Part shown: piece after piece, positions 45,020 through 53,669 of the stretch
Position numbering within the stretch: position 1 is the stretch's first letter
Layout: each line of letters opens with the position of its first letter
NCBI GenBank assembly: GCA_034440235.1
Contig: JAWXBR010000025.1
Location: 1-64,000 of the forward strand
DNA from: JAWXBR01 sp034440235
GTDB lineage: Bacteria; Bacteroidota; Ignavibacteria; Kapaibacteriales; Kapaibacteriaceae
Direction: 5' to 3'
Length of the DNA: 64,000 nucleotides
Notes under the pieces: model-generated
Told to the model about the DNA's origin: nothing
Databases searched by the model: none
The model's input: only the letters and a program-made list of their open reading frames with translations
Position numbers and translations under genes: made by a program

Positions 45020-45550
45020 TCAAATCGCGATTTGATATCTGTCTCTTAACATCTGTAGATGATGAACTGTATGGCCGGCAACGACCCACATAATTGCACG
45101 TGGTGTGATTGGTCTTCCATTCGAAACACCAAATCGCGAGACAGCATCGTAGTCTAGAGTCTCGAACAATTTAATGTTTGAATCGCGTACGCTTACCCAT
45201 TCACTGAGAATCGAATCGAACGGACGCTCATCAAATCGTGCCTGTTCGACGTAGTTGTCTTCATCAAATCCGGGCAAGGGTTGGGTTTCACCTCTTGCTA
45301 TGCAGAGAGCACGAGTACCGAAAATCCTCTCTGCGTCTGTAAGGTGTCCCACTAATTCTTTTACGCTCCACTTGTTTTCGGCATACCTCTGAAGAGACTG
45401 TTCATTGCTGATTGTAGACAGCCGTTCAACCACGTCCTGACGTTGTGTTTGCAGGATACCAATGACATCGCCTTCATCGACCTGACTAATATACTGGTCG
45501 AAATACGCTGGGTATTCGTGGGCGGCCGGTTTCATTACTCCAATATACAT
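45020..45550 (-). CDS. DinB-family (DinB_2) protein
   Basis: A 176-residue four-helix-bundle protein. ENKWSVKELVGHLTDAERIFGTRALCIARGE and PRAIMWVVAGHTVHHLQMLRDRY provide the three metal-binding His of the DinB/YfiT family. These are often thiol-dependent transferases or hydrolases; the substrate is unknown. ATG at 45550, with a second ATG at 45535 behind GGAG. It is divergent from kup. Confidence 0.88.
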   Translation of the reverse strand: MYIGVMKPAAHEYPAYFDQYISQVDEGDVIGILQTQRQDVVERLSTISNEQSLQRYAENKWSVKELVGHLTDAERIFGTRALCIARGETQPLPGFDEDNYVEQARFDERPFDSILSEWVSVRDSNIKLFETLDYDAVSRFGVSNGRPITPRAIMWVVAGHTVHHLQMLRDRYQIAI

Positions 45551-45579
45551 GACTACGTAATTGTTGCAACACCGTAGAT

Positions 45580-45604
45580 TCGCAGCGTAGTATCACCGCT
45601 GCGA
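45580..45604. promoter_or_regulatory. inverted repeat over the kup translation start region
   Basis: TCGCAGCG (45580-45587) and CGCTGCGA (45597-45604) are a perfect 8-bp inverted repeat with a 9-base loop, ending five bases before the kup ATG. It could be a regulator site or an RNA hairpin covering the ribosome-binding region. Confidence 0.55.
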
Positions 45605-45609
45605 TATTA

Positions 45610-47508
45610 ATGGACCACCCCAAGCCCGAACCTCCTAGCCGATCCAGACTTATTCGTCTTACAATAGGCGCTATAGGTGTTGTATACGGCGATATTGGGA
45701 CCAGCCCGCTGTATGCAATCAAAGAATGCTTTTCTGTTGACTCCCATGCCAACATTTCGGCGGGTAATACAGAGGTACTTGGCGTTCTGTCGCTCATATT
45801 TTGGGCACTAACCATTATCATTAGCATTAAGTACCTTGGTGTGATAATGCGTTTTGACAACAAGGGTGAGGGCGGCATCCTGGCGTTAATGGAGCTGATT
45901 AGTACGAGGACGCATGGCGTAGCCAAGATGACGTTCATCTTTGCCATCGGATTATTCGGGGCAGCATTGCTTTATGGAGATGGAATTATTGCTCCGGCAA
46001 TTTCTGTCCTTTCGGCTACAGAAGGCCTTTTGGTAGCTGCACCGAGCTTTGAACCCATGGTCCTGCCGGTAACTGTGGCCATACTCTTTGGTTTGTTCTT
46101 CGCACAGCGGAATGGGACCGGCAAAATGGGTAGAATCTTTGGGCCGTTCATGCTATTCTGGTTCGGACTAATGTCTGTTCTTGGCATAGTCAGCATCATT
46201 CAATCGCCGTACGTACTAGCTGCCGTTAACCCGTGGCATGCTTTCTACTTCCTGACTCATCACGATTTAAGTGCATTCCTTGTTCTGGGTTCTGTATTTC
46301 TTGTCGTAACTGGCGGCGAGACGGTTTACGCAGATATGGGTCACTTCGGTAAAACCGCAATCCGTCGGGGCTGGTTTTCACTAGTGTATCCTGCTCTCTT
46401 ACTAAACTATTTTGGTCAAGGGGCTTTACTTCTTCGAGAAGGTACAATTCCTTCAACGGTATCGAATCCCTTTTTTCATCTCGTTCCGTCTTGGGGTGTA
46501 ATTCCCCTTGTGGTTTGTGCCACTCTAGCTACGATTATCGCTTCGCAGGCCGTAATCGCTGGTGCCTTCTCTTTAACATGGCAGGCATTGCAATTAGGAT
46601 ATCTGCCAAGAATGAAGGTCACCCATACTTCTGGTGACGAGCGTGGACAGATATACATTCCCTTTATAAACTGGACGCTTTTTGCGGGCACCGTCCTAGT
46701 CGTGTTGCAGTTCAGAAGTTCGGGAAATCTAGCTTCGGCATACGGCATCGCGGTTACAACTACCATGGTGATAACAACCGTCCTCGGATGGTTTGCTATG
46801 CGCAGACTATTTCGGTGGAACATATGGATTGCCAGCGCTATTTCGGTGGTCTTTGTCTCGATAGACCTTGCCTTCTTTTCCGCAAATATCACCAAGGTTT
46901 TAGACGGTGGGTGGCTACCGCTGCTTGTTGGCGGTATCGTATATCTTGTGATGGTTACGTGGCATAGAGGTAGAGAGTTACTCCGATTGGCAATCGAGAA
47001 GCGTAATCAGACGCTAGGGTCAATTATAAAGGATGATATCGATAGGTTCGAAATTGTCCCTGGCACCGCTATGTACATGAGTGGGTATGTTGGCGCTGCA
47101 CCACCTGCGCTTGTATCAAATCTTAAATTCAATCGGTGTCGGCACGAGACCATGATTCTGTTAACCGTTAACATCTCAACATCGGCACACGTTGATAGTA
47201 AAGGCCGCCTTAACGTCATGACGCTCGAAAAGAACTTCTATCAGGTAACCCTTTCGTACGGCTTCATGGATGAACTCGACATCATGAAGGACCTTCTGTT
47301 CCTAGCAGAGCATGGTGTGCCTGTAGATATCACGGACGTAATCTTTGTGCTCGGACACGAGACAGTTACAGTCAAACATGGCACCCACATGGCAAGGTGG
47401 CGCAAAGAGTTGTTTGTGTTTATGCACCGTAATTCGCGAACACCATCGCGCTACTTCGCAATACCTGTTAAGTGCACGCTCGAAGTTGGGTCGCACATAG
47501 AGATGTAA
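45610..47508 (+). CDS. kup: low-affinity K+ uptake permease Kup/Trk-D
   Basis: 632-residue K+/H+ symporter with about 12 membrane segments. Signatures: GAIGVVYGDIGTSPLYAIKECF (first segment), IKYLGVIMRFDNKGEGGILALMEL, ALLYGDGIIAPAISVLSATEG, and ALYADMGHFG-like VYADMGHFGKTAIRRGW. A ~150-residue cytoplasmic tail follows. It stands alone, divergent from the DinB gene. Confidence 0.96.
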   Translation: MDHPKPEPPSRSRLIRLTIGAIGVVYGDIGTSPLYAIKECFSVDSHANISAGNTEVLGVLSLIFWALTIIISIKYLGVIMRFDNKGEGGILALMELISTRTHGVAKMTFIFAIGLFGAALLYGDGIIAPAISVLSATEGLLVAAPSFEPMVLPVTVAILFGLFFAQRNGTGKMGRIFGPFMLFWFGLMSVLGIVSIIQSPYVLAAVNPWHAFYFLTHHDLSAFLVLGSVFLVVTGGETVYADMGHFGKTAIRRGWFSLVYPALLLNYFGQGALLLREGTIPSTVSNPFFHLVPSWGVIPLVVCATLATIIASQAVIAGAFSLTWQALQLGYLPRMKVTHTSGDERGQIYIPFINWTLFAGTVLVVLQFRSSGNLASAYGIAVTTTMVITTVLGWFAMRRLFRWNIWIASAISVVFVSIDLAFFSANITKVLDGGWLPLLVGGIVYLVMVTWHRGRELLRLAIEKRNQTLGSIIKDDIDRFEIVPGTAMYMSGYVGAAPPALVSNLKFNRCRHETMILLTVNISTSAHVDSKGRLNVMTLEKNFYQVTLSYGFMDELDIMKDLLFLAEHGVPVDITDVIFVLGHETVTVKHGTHMARWRKELFVFMHRNSRTPSRYFAIPVKCTLEVGSHIEM

Positions 47509-47573
47509 GAATTGTCATACTAAGAAAGTATAGTTTGTTACTAACACAATCTGAATTTTTAGCAGAGCAAACT

Positions 47574-48344
47574 TCATAGGCCGAAATCGTAGTGAACACC
47601 TATCCGCAGACTACGTCCGTTCAGCCATTCAATGTTCTGCCCGCTTATTTCGGATGGCAAACGCAGTGCATACAGAATGTCGAATGCAAGTCGTGAGCCT
47701 CCCAAAGGCAACGTCAGACTTGCACCGAACAAGCCCCCTCCCCCAAACTGCCCTGCATATTCATAGTTGCGTTGTATAGGATCTGTCGGCCCACGATCGG
47801 CAAACGTGTAATCGTCGGTCTGACTGCCGCTTAGAACTCTATCGCCAAATGCGCCTATACCAACGAACACGCTTGTTCCCATGTTGTCTACATGCGCCAC
47901 GCGAAACCAGAACGTGGCGCCCAGTTCTATTGCAGACAATTTGAGATTTGAACTCACATACGGCTTCGCCCCAGGCTCTACAACGTGCAGACGATTCGAT
48001 CTTGGCTCTGCAATTTGATGATCGGACGAATTCAGCTCAGCAGTCGGCGTGGACGTCTGAAACGTTGTAAACGAACCCGACTCCGAACGAAATATGCTGT
48101 GCAGGCGAATCTCATTCGTCTTTGCTATTGGCAACGTGTACACCACGCCAACACCGAATGCAGTAACACCCTCACCCGTTACGTTTTCAGGCGACGATAG
48201 CGGGATGTGGTACGATGCTAGGGGGCCAAGAAAGGGGCCTCTTAAAGCAGCACTTATTGTTGATGATGCCGAGTCGTTCTGTGCAACGACAGTGGTCGCA
48301 ACTGTTAAGGCAGTAGCAAGAAGTGAGAGCGTTTGTTTGATCAT
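47574..48344 (-). CDS. outer-membrane beta-barrel protein, unknown
   Basis: 256 residues with a signal peptide (MIKQTLSLLATALTVATTVVAQ). Alternating strands with short turns (LSAIELGATFWFRVAHVDNMGTSVFVGIGAFGD, LFGASLTLPLGGSRLAFDILYALRLP) end in LRIGVHYDFGL, typical of Bacteroidota porin-like barrels. It starts 10 bp after the DegP/Q gene, so it is probably co-transcribed with the protease. Confidence 0.75.
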   Translation of the reverse strand: MIKQTLSLLATALTVATTVVAQNDSASSTISAALRGPFLGPLASYHIPLSSPENVTGEGVTAFGVGVVYTLPIAKTNEIRLHSIFRSESGSFTTFQTSTPTAELNSSDHQIAEPRSNRLHVVEPGAKPYVSSNLKLSAIELGATFWFRVAHVDNMGTSVFVGIGAFGDRVLSGSQTDDYTFADRGPTDPIQRNYEYAGQFGGGGLFGASLTLPLGGSRLAFDILYALRLPSEISGQNIEWLNGRSLRIGVHYDFGL

Positions 48345-48354
48345 GACAACAAAC

Positions 48355-49914
48355 TTAAGAGTTGTCTTCTGGAACCTCGATGGTGATTGCTTGCTTGGTA
48401 CCGTCTTTGTCTTTTACTACAAGTAGCACTCCGTCGCCAGAGCGTTTGCTACGAAGGATTTGGCGTATTTGCTCTGGTGTTGTAACAGATTTTCTGTCGA
48501 CGCTAAGAATCACAGTATTTGATCTCAGACCCCTGCGCGCAGCGCTGCCCCTTCCCTCAACCTTTGTTATGAGTACGCCTGTTTGTGTACCGAAGTCCGT
48601 TTTTGCATTGGTATTGAGCGGCGTGGCTGTAAAGCCGAGTCCCTTAAACGTTACAGGCTCTGCGTTCTCGGGTGAAGAATCTGTTGCACCAGCACGTCCG
48701 TTTGCAGCAACGTTGTCGTTACCATCGAGCGATTTGAGCGTGACGGTCTTTGTCATTTCGCGGCGATCGCGCCAGATTTTTAGATTGACTTTATCGCCTG
48801 CGCGACGGACAACGATTTGATTCTGAAGTTCGTTCGACGATTTGATAGGTGTGCCGTCGACCTCGAGAATTACATCGCCCGGCTCGAGTCCGGCAGCTTC
48901 GGCCGCACCTTTAGGAACGACCTTAGCTATAACTACACCCGAGATGTTCGTTAGGCCCGATGCTTTTGCCGAGGTTTCATCTACCGATGTAATTTCGACA
49001 CCGATGTATCCACGCTGAATTTTACCATCGTCGATTAGGTCGAGCGCGACGCTTCGAACCATGTCGATAGGAATTGCAAAACCGTAACCTTCGTTACGGC
49101 CTGTAGCAGAAGCAATTGCAGTGTTGATACCAATGAGCGATCCGTTCAGGTTGAAAAGTCCACCACCAGAGTTTCCCGGATTAATTGCAGCATCAGTCTG
49201 AATGAAGTTCTCTACAGCAAGGCGATTACGCTGAGAAGATTGTTCGCTGCTGCCTACGATGCCAATGCCACGGCCAAGAGCCGATACAATACCAGTGGTG
49301 ACGGTAGACTTTAATCCGAGCGGACTTCCTACGGCAATAACCCACTCGCCGATGCGAATGTCGCGTTTCTCTGCTAGGTGTGCAGGGTAGAGCGTAGCGT
49401 CATCAACTTTTAGAACTGCGAGATCGGTTAGCGGATCGCGTCCGATTAATCGTGCTTTGTATTCGCGCTGATCCGAAGTCGTCACACGAATTCCGTTTTC
49501 TGCTGCGTTTTCGACCACGTGATTATTTGTCACGATGTATCCATCGGACGTTACTACAACACCCGAGCCACCCGCCTCTGGCGAATATGGTTCTTCATCT
49601 TCTGGCTGACCGTCACGCGGGAAGTAGCGAAAGAATTCTTCGGGAAACTGGTTGTTCCTTCGTGATGATGCTGACTGCTTTACGCTTATACTCACAACAG
49701 ACTTTGTAACGGCTGCAGAGACTGTAACGAATTGCTCGTTAAGGGCCTGGATGGCGGCTGGTGCTGCAGCTGGTGGTTGTTTTGCCCCCAGATCGCCTGT
49801 CGATGCAAAAACGTTTTGAATGGCATTTCCGCCAAACGTTGTCATTAACACAACGCCAAAAACTATGCCCACGCCAATTAGGCTAGTTGCAACGAACAGG
49901 ACACGCTTATTCAT
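48355..49914 (-). CDS. periplasmic Do-type serine protease (DegP/DegQ/HtrA)
   Basis: 519 residues with an N-terminal membrane anchor or signal (residues 5-30). Trypsin-like domain with His in TNNHVV, Asp in LTDLAVL and Ser in PGNSGGGLF. Two PDZ domains follow (GYIGVEITSVDE...GAAEAAGLEPGDVILEVDG and GVLITKVEGRGSAARRGLRSNTVILSVD). It degrades and refolds misfolded envelope proteins. GGAG lies upstream of the ATG. It neighbours a barrel gene, as suits its job. Confidence 0.95.
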   Translation of the reverse strand: MNKRVLFVATSLIGVGIVFGVVLMTTFGGNAIQNVFASTGDLGAKQPPAAAPAAIQALNEQFVTVSAAVTKSVVSISVKQSASSRRNNQFPEEFFRYFPRDGQPEDEEPYSPEAGGSGVVVTSDGYIVTNNHVVENAAENGIRVTTSDQREYKARLIGRDPLTDLAVLKVDDATLYPAHLAEKRDIRIGEWVIAVGSPLGLKSTVTTGIVSALGRGIGIVGSSEQSSQRNRLAVENFIQTDAAINPGNSGGGLFNLNGSLIGINTAIASATGRNEGYGFAIPIDMVRSVALDLIDDGKIQRGYIGVEITSVDETSAKASGLTNISGVVIAKVVPKGAAEAAGLEPGDVILEVDGTPIKSSNELQNQIVVRRAGDKVNLKIWRDRREMTKTVTLKSLDGNDNVAANGRAGATDSSPENAEPVTFKGLGFTATPLNTNAKTDFGTQTGVLITKVEGRGSAARRGLRSNTVILSVDRKSVTTPEQIRQILRSKRSGDGVLLVVKDKDGTKQAITIEVPEDNS

Positions 49915-50002
49915 CTTCTACTCCGAGTAATGTGATTTTCTAAGGGATACGAGACGGTGCTAAAACGAAGGGGAAGGGCCAATTATTTTGATGGTTGCAA
50001 TA

Positions 50003-50040
50003 ATATGTGTTTAAACACATATATTTGTGTGTTCAAACAC
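50003..50040 (+). promoter_or_regulatory. promoter with two palindromic operators upstream of yceI
   Basis: ATATGTGTTTAAACACATAT (50003-50022) is a perfect 20-bp palindrome. A second near-palindrome, GTGTTCAAACAC, lies at 50029-50040. Between and overlapping them is TATATTTG (50020-50027), preceded by TTG (49995-49997) with a 22-base spacer, a good match to the Bacteroidota promoter. The start codon is 40 bp downstream. A dimeric repressor covering the promoter is the simplest model. Confidence 0.7.
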
Positions 50041-50066
50041 TATCCAATTCTCCAACGGGGTTCAAC

Positions 50067-50618
50067 ATGGTTACATGGATTGCAGACAAAACGCACTCAA
50101 ACGTAGGCTTCAAGGTAAAACACCTGATGATTACGACGGTCACAGGTGAGTTTGCGGACTATAACATCGAGATCGAGAGTGACCGCGAAGACTTTACCGA
50201 CGCTACGATCAAGTTCGACGCTGACATTAATTCAATCGACACAAAGGTCGAGCAACGCAATGCTCACTTAAAGAGCGATGACTTTTTTAATGCCGAAGCA
50301 TTTCCGAAGCTGACGTTCGAGTCGACATCGTTTAAACACAAGTCCGGTTCAGACTACGTGCTCGAAGGCAACCTCACAATCCGCGACAACACACATCCAG
50401 TTACACTTGCAGTTGAATACGGCGGCACGATGACAGATTTCTACGGCAACACAAAAGCGGGCTTCGAACTAAGCGGGACGATTAACCGCAAAGAGTTTGG
50501 TCTAAAGTGGGACGCTGTTACCGAAGCTGGTGGAATTGTTGTCGCAGAATCGGTGAAGCTCGTGCTGAACGTTCAGCTCTTGAAAGTCGTAGTCGAAGAA
50601 GCCGTCCTCGCTAGCTGA
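50067..50618 (+). CDS. YceI-family lipocalin-like protein
   Basis: 183 residues from the ATG at 50067. TWIADKTHSNVGFKVKHLMITTVTGEF, IKFDADINSIDTKVEQRNAHLKSDDFFNAEAFPKLTFEST and the EFGLKW motif are the YceI beta-barrel signature. The family binds polyisoprenoids or amides. There is no signal peptide, so this is a cytoplasmic member. A palindromic operator pair precedes it, suggesting induced expression. Confidence 0.93.
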   Translation: MVTWIADKTHSNVGFKVKHLMITTVTGEFADYNIEIESDREDFTDATIKFDADINSIDTKVEQRNAHLKSDDFFNAEAFPKLTFESTSFKHKSGSDYVLEGNLTIRDNTHPVTLAVEYGGTMTDFYGNTKAGFELSGTINRKEFGLKWDAVTEAGGIVVAESVKLVLNVQLLKVVVEEAVLAS

Positions 50619-50673
50619 TAGTAAGGGTCTTGAAGAAGGGGCTATTCTGCCATCCTTCAAACATCGGCAACGT

Positions 50674-52239
50674 CTAGTCTGCAAGCTTAAGCACGACTTC
50701 TCGGCCGAAGACTTCTTCGAGGAGCCCCTTGCGGCGCTCCGCGCCCCATACCTCGATGTCGGGGACTTCAGCCGTGGTGTGCAGAGTAATGTCGATGGTC
50801 GATGTCGTTACATCGGCCTGGATGGTTCGAACAACCTGCTGCTGACGGCGGTCTAGGCCCTCGCAAACCCTGAGTATGCTCGCTAACACACGCACTACCT
50901 CTTGCTCGTCGGGAGGTAGCCGCAAGAAGTTCTCGTGCTTTTTCTTCGGGTGACTCTTGCGGTGATATCGTGCTACGTTGGCAATGAGGTCGGCTTCGTC
51001 GTTTGTAAAGCCCGGCATTGAACTGTTGCGAATTATATATTCGCTGTGTTTATGATGTTGATCGGCACTTATGTGATAACCGACATCATGCAGTAAGGCT
51101 GCAGCCTCTAAAATCTCTCGTTCTCTATCACCTAGACGGTGTTCGGTTATCAGGTCGTCGAATAGTTTTAGGCTAAGGTCTTTTACGTGTTCGGCGTGCT
51201 GACGTCGTACGCGATACACTTCGCACAGATGATCGACGCTCTGGTATCGTAGATGAGACAGGTGATGATACTGATTGATGTCGCGCTGCTTCTGCACAGT
51301 GTCGAACACAACCCCCTCGCGCAGTGAGTATCCGGAGATCACCAACTCTTGAATGTTCAAGCAGAGTATAGCCTGTTCGAGAATTAGCGCACCACCAAGT
51401 ACAACGTCTGCTCGGCGCGCGTCCATACCAGGCAGTGCCTGCCTTGCACGCACAGAGCGTGCACCTACAATGGCGTCGATTGCAGCGAGCAGATCAGAAC
51501 GTGAAATGCGAACACCATTCAGCGATTCGGGTACGCGCTTGTCGTGCATCACAAGCGCCATAGACGCAATGGTCATGATCGTGCCAGAGCTACCAGTGGC
51601 TGTCTCGAAACCATACTCAAGCAACGACTGAAACACTGGTGTCCAGTCACCACGAATTGCCTGCCTGCATTCCTCTATAGCTTCTGTAGAAGCATCTCCT
51701 TTCGGGAAAAACCGCGCAGACATTCTGATGTGTCCGAGCTTCGCTGAGTGCACATACAACACTTCACCCTTGTACCCGATTACAGTTTCGGTACTTCCAC
51801 CACCGATATCAATTACAAGTGTTCGCTTCGAGTGAATAGGTAGTGCATGCAAGGCGCCGACATAAATAAGACGTCCCTCTTCGACCCCACTTACAACCTC
51901 GATATCAATGCCCGTTTCCCTTAGTGCGCGATCGAGAAATTCATCCTTGTTCAGCGCCTCGCGAACGGCGCTTGTTGCAACCGCTCGAATGAATGCCTGA
52001 TGTTGTTTTGCTTCCTGCGTGAAACGTTTTAGTGTGGCTAGTCCGCGAGCCATGGCATCAGCCGACAGCTTCTTCATATCACCACCTGCCGAGCCAAGGC
52101 GGACTGTCTCTTTACTACGAGCATGAATGCGTAGAACGCCACGCGTCGTAACGCTTGCCACAACCATGTGGAACGAGTTGGTGCCAACGTCGATTGCTGC
52201 GATGAGCTGGGTGTTCTGCTTGACGGACTGATCGGTCAT
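50674..52239 (-). CDS. Ppx/GppA phosphatase with HD domain
   Basis: 521 residues. The actin-like N-terminal domain has AAIDVGTNSFHMVVA, VIDIGGGSTETVIG and TATGSSGTIMTIASM, and VISGYSLREGVVFD closes it. The C-terminal HD-type domain holds AAALLHDVGYHISADQHHKHSEYII. The architecture is that of exopolyphosphatase / guanosine pentaphosphate phosphohydrolase, so it hydrolyses polyphosphate or pppGpp; the choice is not readable from sequence. Confidence 0.93.
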   Translation of the reverse strand: MTDQSVKQNTQLIAAIDVGTNSFHMVVASVTTRGVLRIHARSKETVRLGSAGGDMKKLSADAMARGLATLKRFTQEAKQHQAFIRAVATSAVREALNKDEFLDRALRETGIDIEVVSGVEEGRLIYVGALHALPIHSKRTLVIDIGGGSTETVIGYKGEVLYVHSAKLGHIRMSARFFPKGDASTEAIEECRQAIRGDWTPVFQSLLEYGFETATGSSGTIMTIASMALVMHDKRVPESLNGVRISRSDLLAAIDAIVGARSVRARQALPGMDARRADVVLGGALILEQAILCLNIQELVISGYSLREGVVFDTVQKQRDINQYHHLSHLRYQSVDHLCEVYRVRRQHAEHVKDLSLKLFDDLITEHRLGDREREILEAAALLHDVGYHISADQHHKHSEYIIRNSSMPGFTNDEADLIANVARYHRKSHPKKKHENFLRLPPDEQEVVRVLASILRVCEGLDRRQQQVVRTIQADVTTSTIDITLHTTAEVPDIEVWGAERRKGLLEEVFGREVVLKLAD

Positions 52240-52288
52240 GTGACGAAAATACGAGGTGTGAAGTCGCCGACCTCAGTATGTTTGAGCA

Positions 52289-52402
52289 ATGCAACGATAC
52301 TTCATCCTCTTCATGCTTGTGGTTGTTGGCCTCATCTTCGCTTCTTTCATCGTGAAGGGCTTCCTGCGACGCATGTCCGGCCGCAATCCTGGGGACAAAT
52401 GA
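52289..52402 (+). CDS. 37-residue single-span membrane peptide
   Basis: Short frame starting MQRYFILFMLVVVGLIFASF, with one membrane segment (about residues 4-22) and a basic tail (KGFLRRMSGRNPGDK). Its TGA overlaps the ATG of the following acyltransferase gene as ATGA, so translation is coupled. The hydrophobic/basic layout and the coupling support a real small protein. No family is recognised. Confidence 0.6.
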   Translation: MQRYFILFMLVVVGLIFASFIVKGFLRRMSGRNPGDK

Positions 52403-53553
52403 CGCAGCAGCGCTTCATTTTTCTGGATGTGTTGCGAGGCATAGCTGTGCTATGGATGATTGAGACCCACGTAACGAATCAGATCCTTCACCCAGTGCTC
52501 AGGAACACAGAATGGTTTCAATTCCTGAACATTTCAAACGGCTTTGTTGCGCCGAGTTTCATTTTCTGTGCTGGTGCCGGACTCTGGATTGCTTTGTCGC
52601 GCAAAGGCACGGCATACCTTGGTATGGGGCGTGAATTAGGGGTCTACCTTCGGCGACTCTCGTACATTCTGTTCTGGGCATACATGATGCATGTCCCCTT
52701 CTTTTCGATGGAATGGTTACTGAGTGCGTCTTCAGAGCAGCTTGTGCCTTGGTTGATGATCGATGTTTTACAGACAATTGTGTATTCGTCGCTGTTTACT
52801 CTAGCCGTGTTCCTAATTGTACGAAGGCTGCATGCAACCGTCTGGTTCTTGGGCTCACTGTCTGTAATCATCATGTGCTGTACGCTTTTTGTGTGGCAGA
52901 CGCAGCCCCTTGCCTATATGCCGATACCCGTTGCAGTTGCAATTACACCGGATATTTCGCCATTCCCGTTGCTGCCATGGTCGTGTTATTTCTTTGCGGG
53001 ATTTTTTATCACACATGTATTCATGTTGGCACGCAATCATCAGCGGCTTGCTACATGGTTTTTATGCGGTGGCGTTGTACTCCCATGTATTCTGTTTTTA
53101 CTGAAGGCGTTTGTAGAAACGCCGTGGGACGCAACATGGTGGAGTACATCACCGCAGCTTGCGTTGTTTAGGATAAGTGGCATTGTTGCCGTTTGGGGAC
53201 TGCTTTATCTCGTGGAGTCGAGGCTGCAAAGTAGTACAGTGGGCAAACTCATGCAGACGATAGGAACCGAGTCGCTCTTTTTATACCTGTCACACGTAAT
53301 TATTGTCTACGGTTCGCTACATGAGCTGACACGTGCTGTCACTGGCTCTTATACGGTTGGCTATGCTGGAGTCGCTACAGCATTTGTTATGGTTACAGCC
53401 CCACTCGTTTTAATTGCGTTATGGTGGCACGGAATAAAAAAGAGTAAACCTGTACTTGCACGACGGTTTCTGGCGGTACAGATAGCGTGGATGATAATCT
53501 CGCTTATGATTACGCCAGCGACATTCTCGATGATTGAAGTACTCTCGAAATAG
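52399..53553 (+). CDS. membrane acyltransferase, DUF1624 / heparan-alpha-glucosaminide N-acetyltransferase-like
   Basis: 384 residues with about ten membrane segments. It begins RFIFLDVLRGIAVLWMIETHV, the signature of DUF1624/acyltransferase-3-like proteins, with the family His in the first helix. These move acyl groups across the membrane onto sugars; the substrate here is unknown. I took the ATG at 52399 because it overlaps the preceding small membrane gene and starts the conserved motif. The frame is open upstream through the Ppx promoter region without similarity. Confidence 0.8.
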   Translation: MTQQRFIFLDVLRGIAVLWMIETHVTNQILHPVLRNTEWFQFLNISNGFVAPSFIFCAGAGLWIALSRKGTAYLGMGRELGVYLRRLSYILFWAYMMHVPFFSMEWLLSASSEQLVPWLMIDVLQTIVYSSLFTLAVFLIVRRLHATVWFLGSLSVIIMCCTLFVWQTQPLAYMPIPVAVAITPDISPFPLLPWSCYFFAGFFITHVFMLARNHQRLATWFLCGGVVLPCILFLLKAFVETPWDATWWSTSPQLALFRISGIVAVWGLLYLVESRLQSSTVGKLMQTIGTESLFLYLSHVIIVYGSLHELTRAVTGSYTVGYAGVATAFVMVTAPLVLIALWWHGIKKSKPVLARRFLAVQIAWMIISLMITPATFSMIEVLSK

Positions 53554-53585
53554 CATTGTTGTATGCGTCGCTTTTCGCGAACCAC

Positions 53586-53627
53586 TAAAAACCAACAAGG
53601 GTAGGGCCTTTTGGACCCCACCCTTGT
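53586..53627 (-). terminator. intrinsic terminator after the duplicated T9SS gene
   Basis: Minus strand: ACAAGGGT pairs with ACCCTTGT (53595-53602 and 53620-53627), extended by GGG/CCC, followed by TGGTTTTTAG. An additional stem GCTTAGC/GCTAAGC (53652-53670) directly follows the stop codon. Confidence 0.7.
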
Positions 53628-53669
53628 GGTCGTTCTGGATCAATCTGCTTCGCTTAGCTTTTCGCTAAG

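Noticed and set aside
50674..52239. Whether the phosphatase is specifically Ppx or GppA
   Set aside because: The family motifs do not separate the two activities, so no gene symbol is given.
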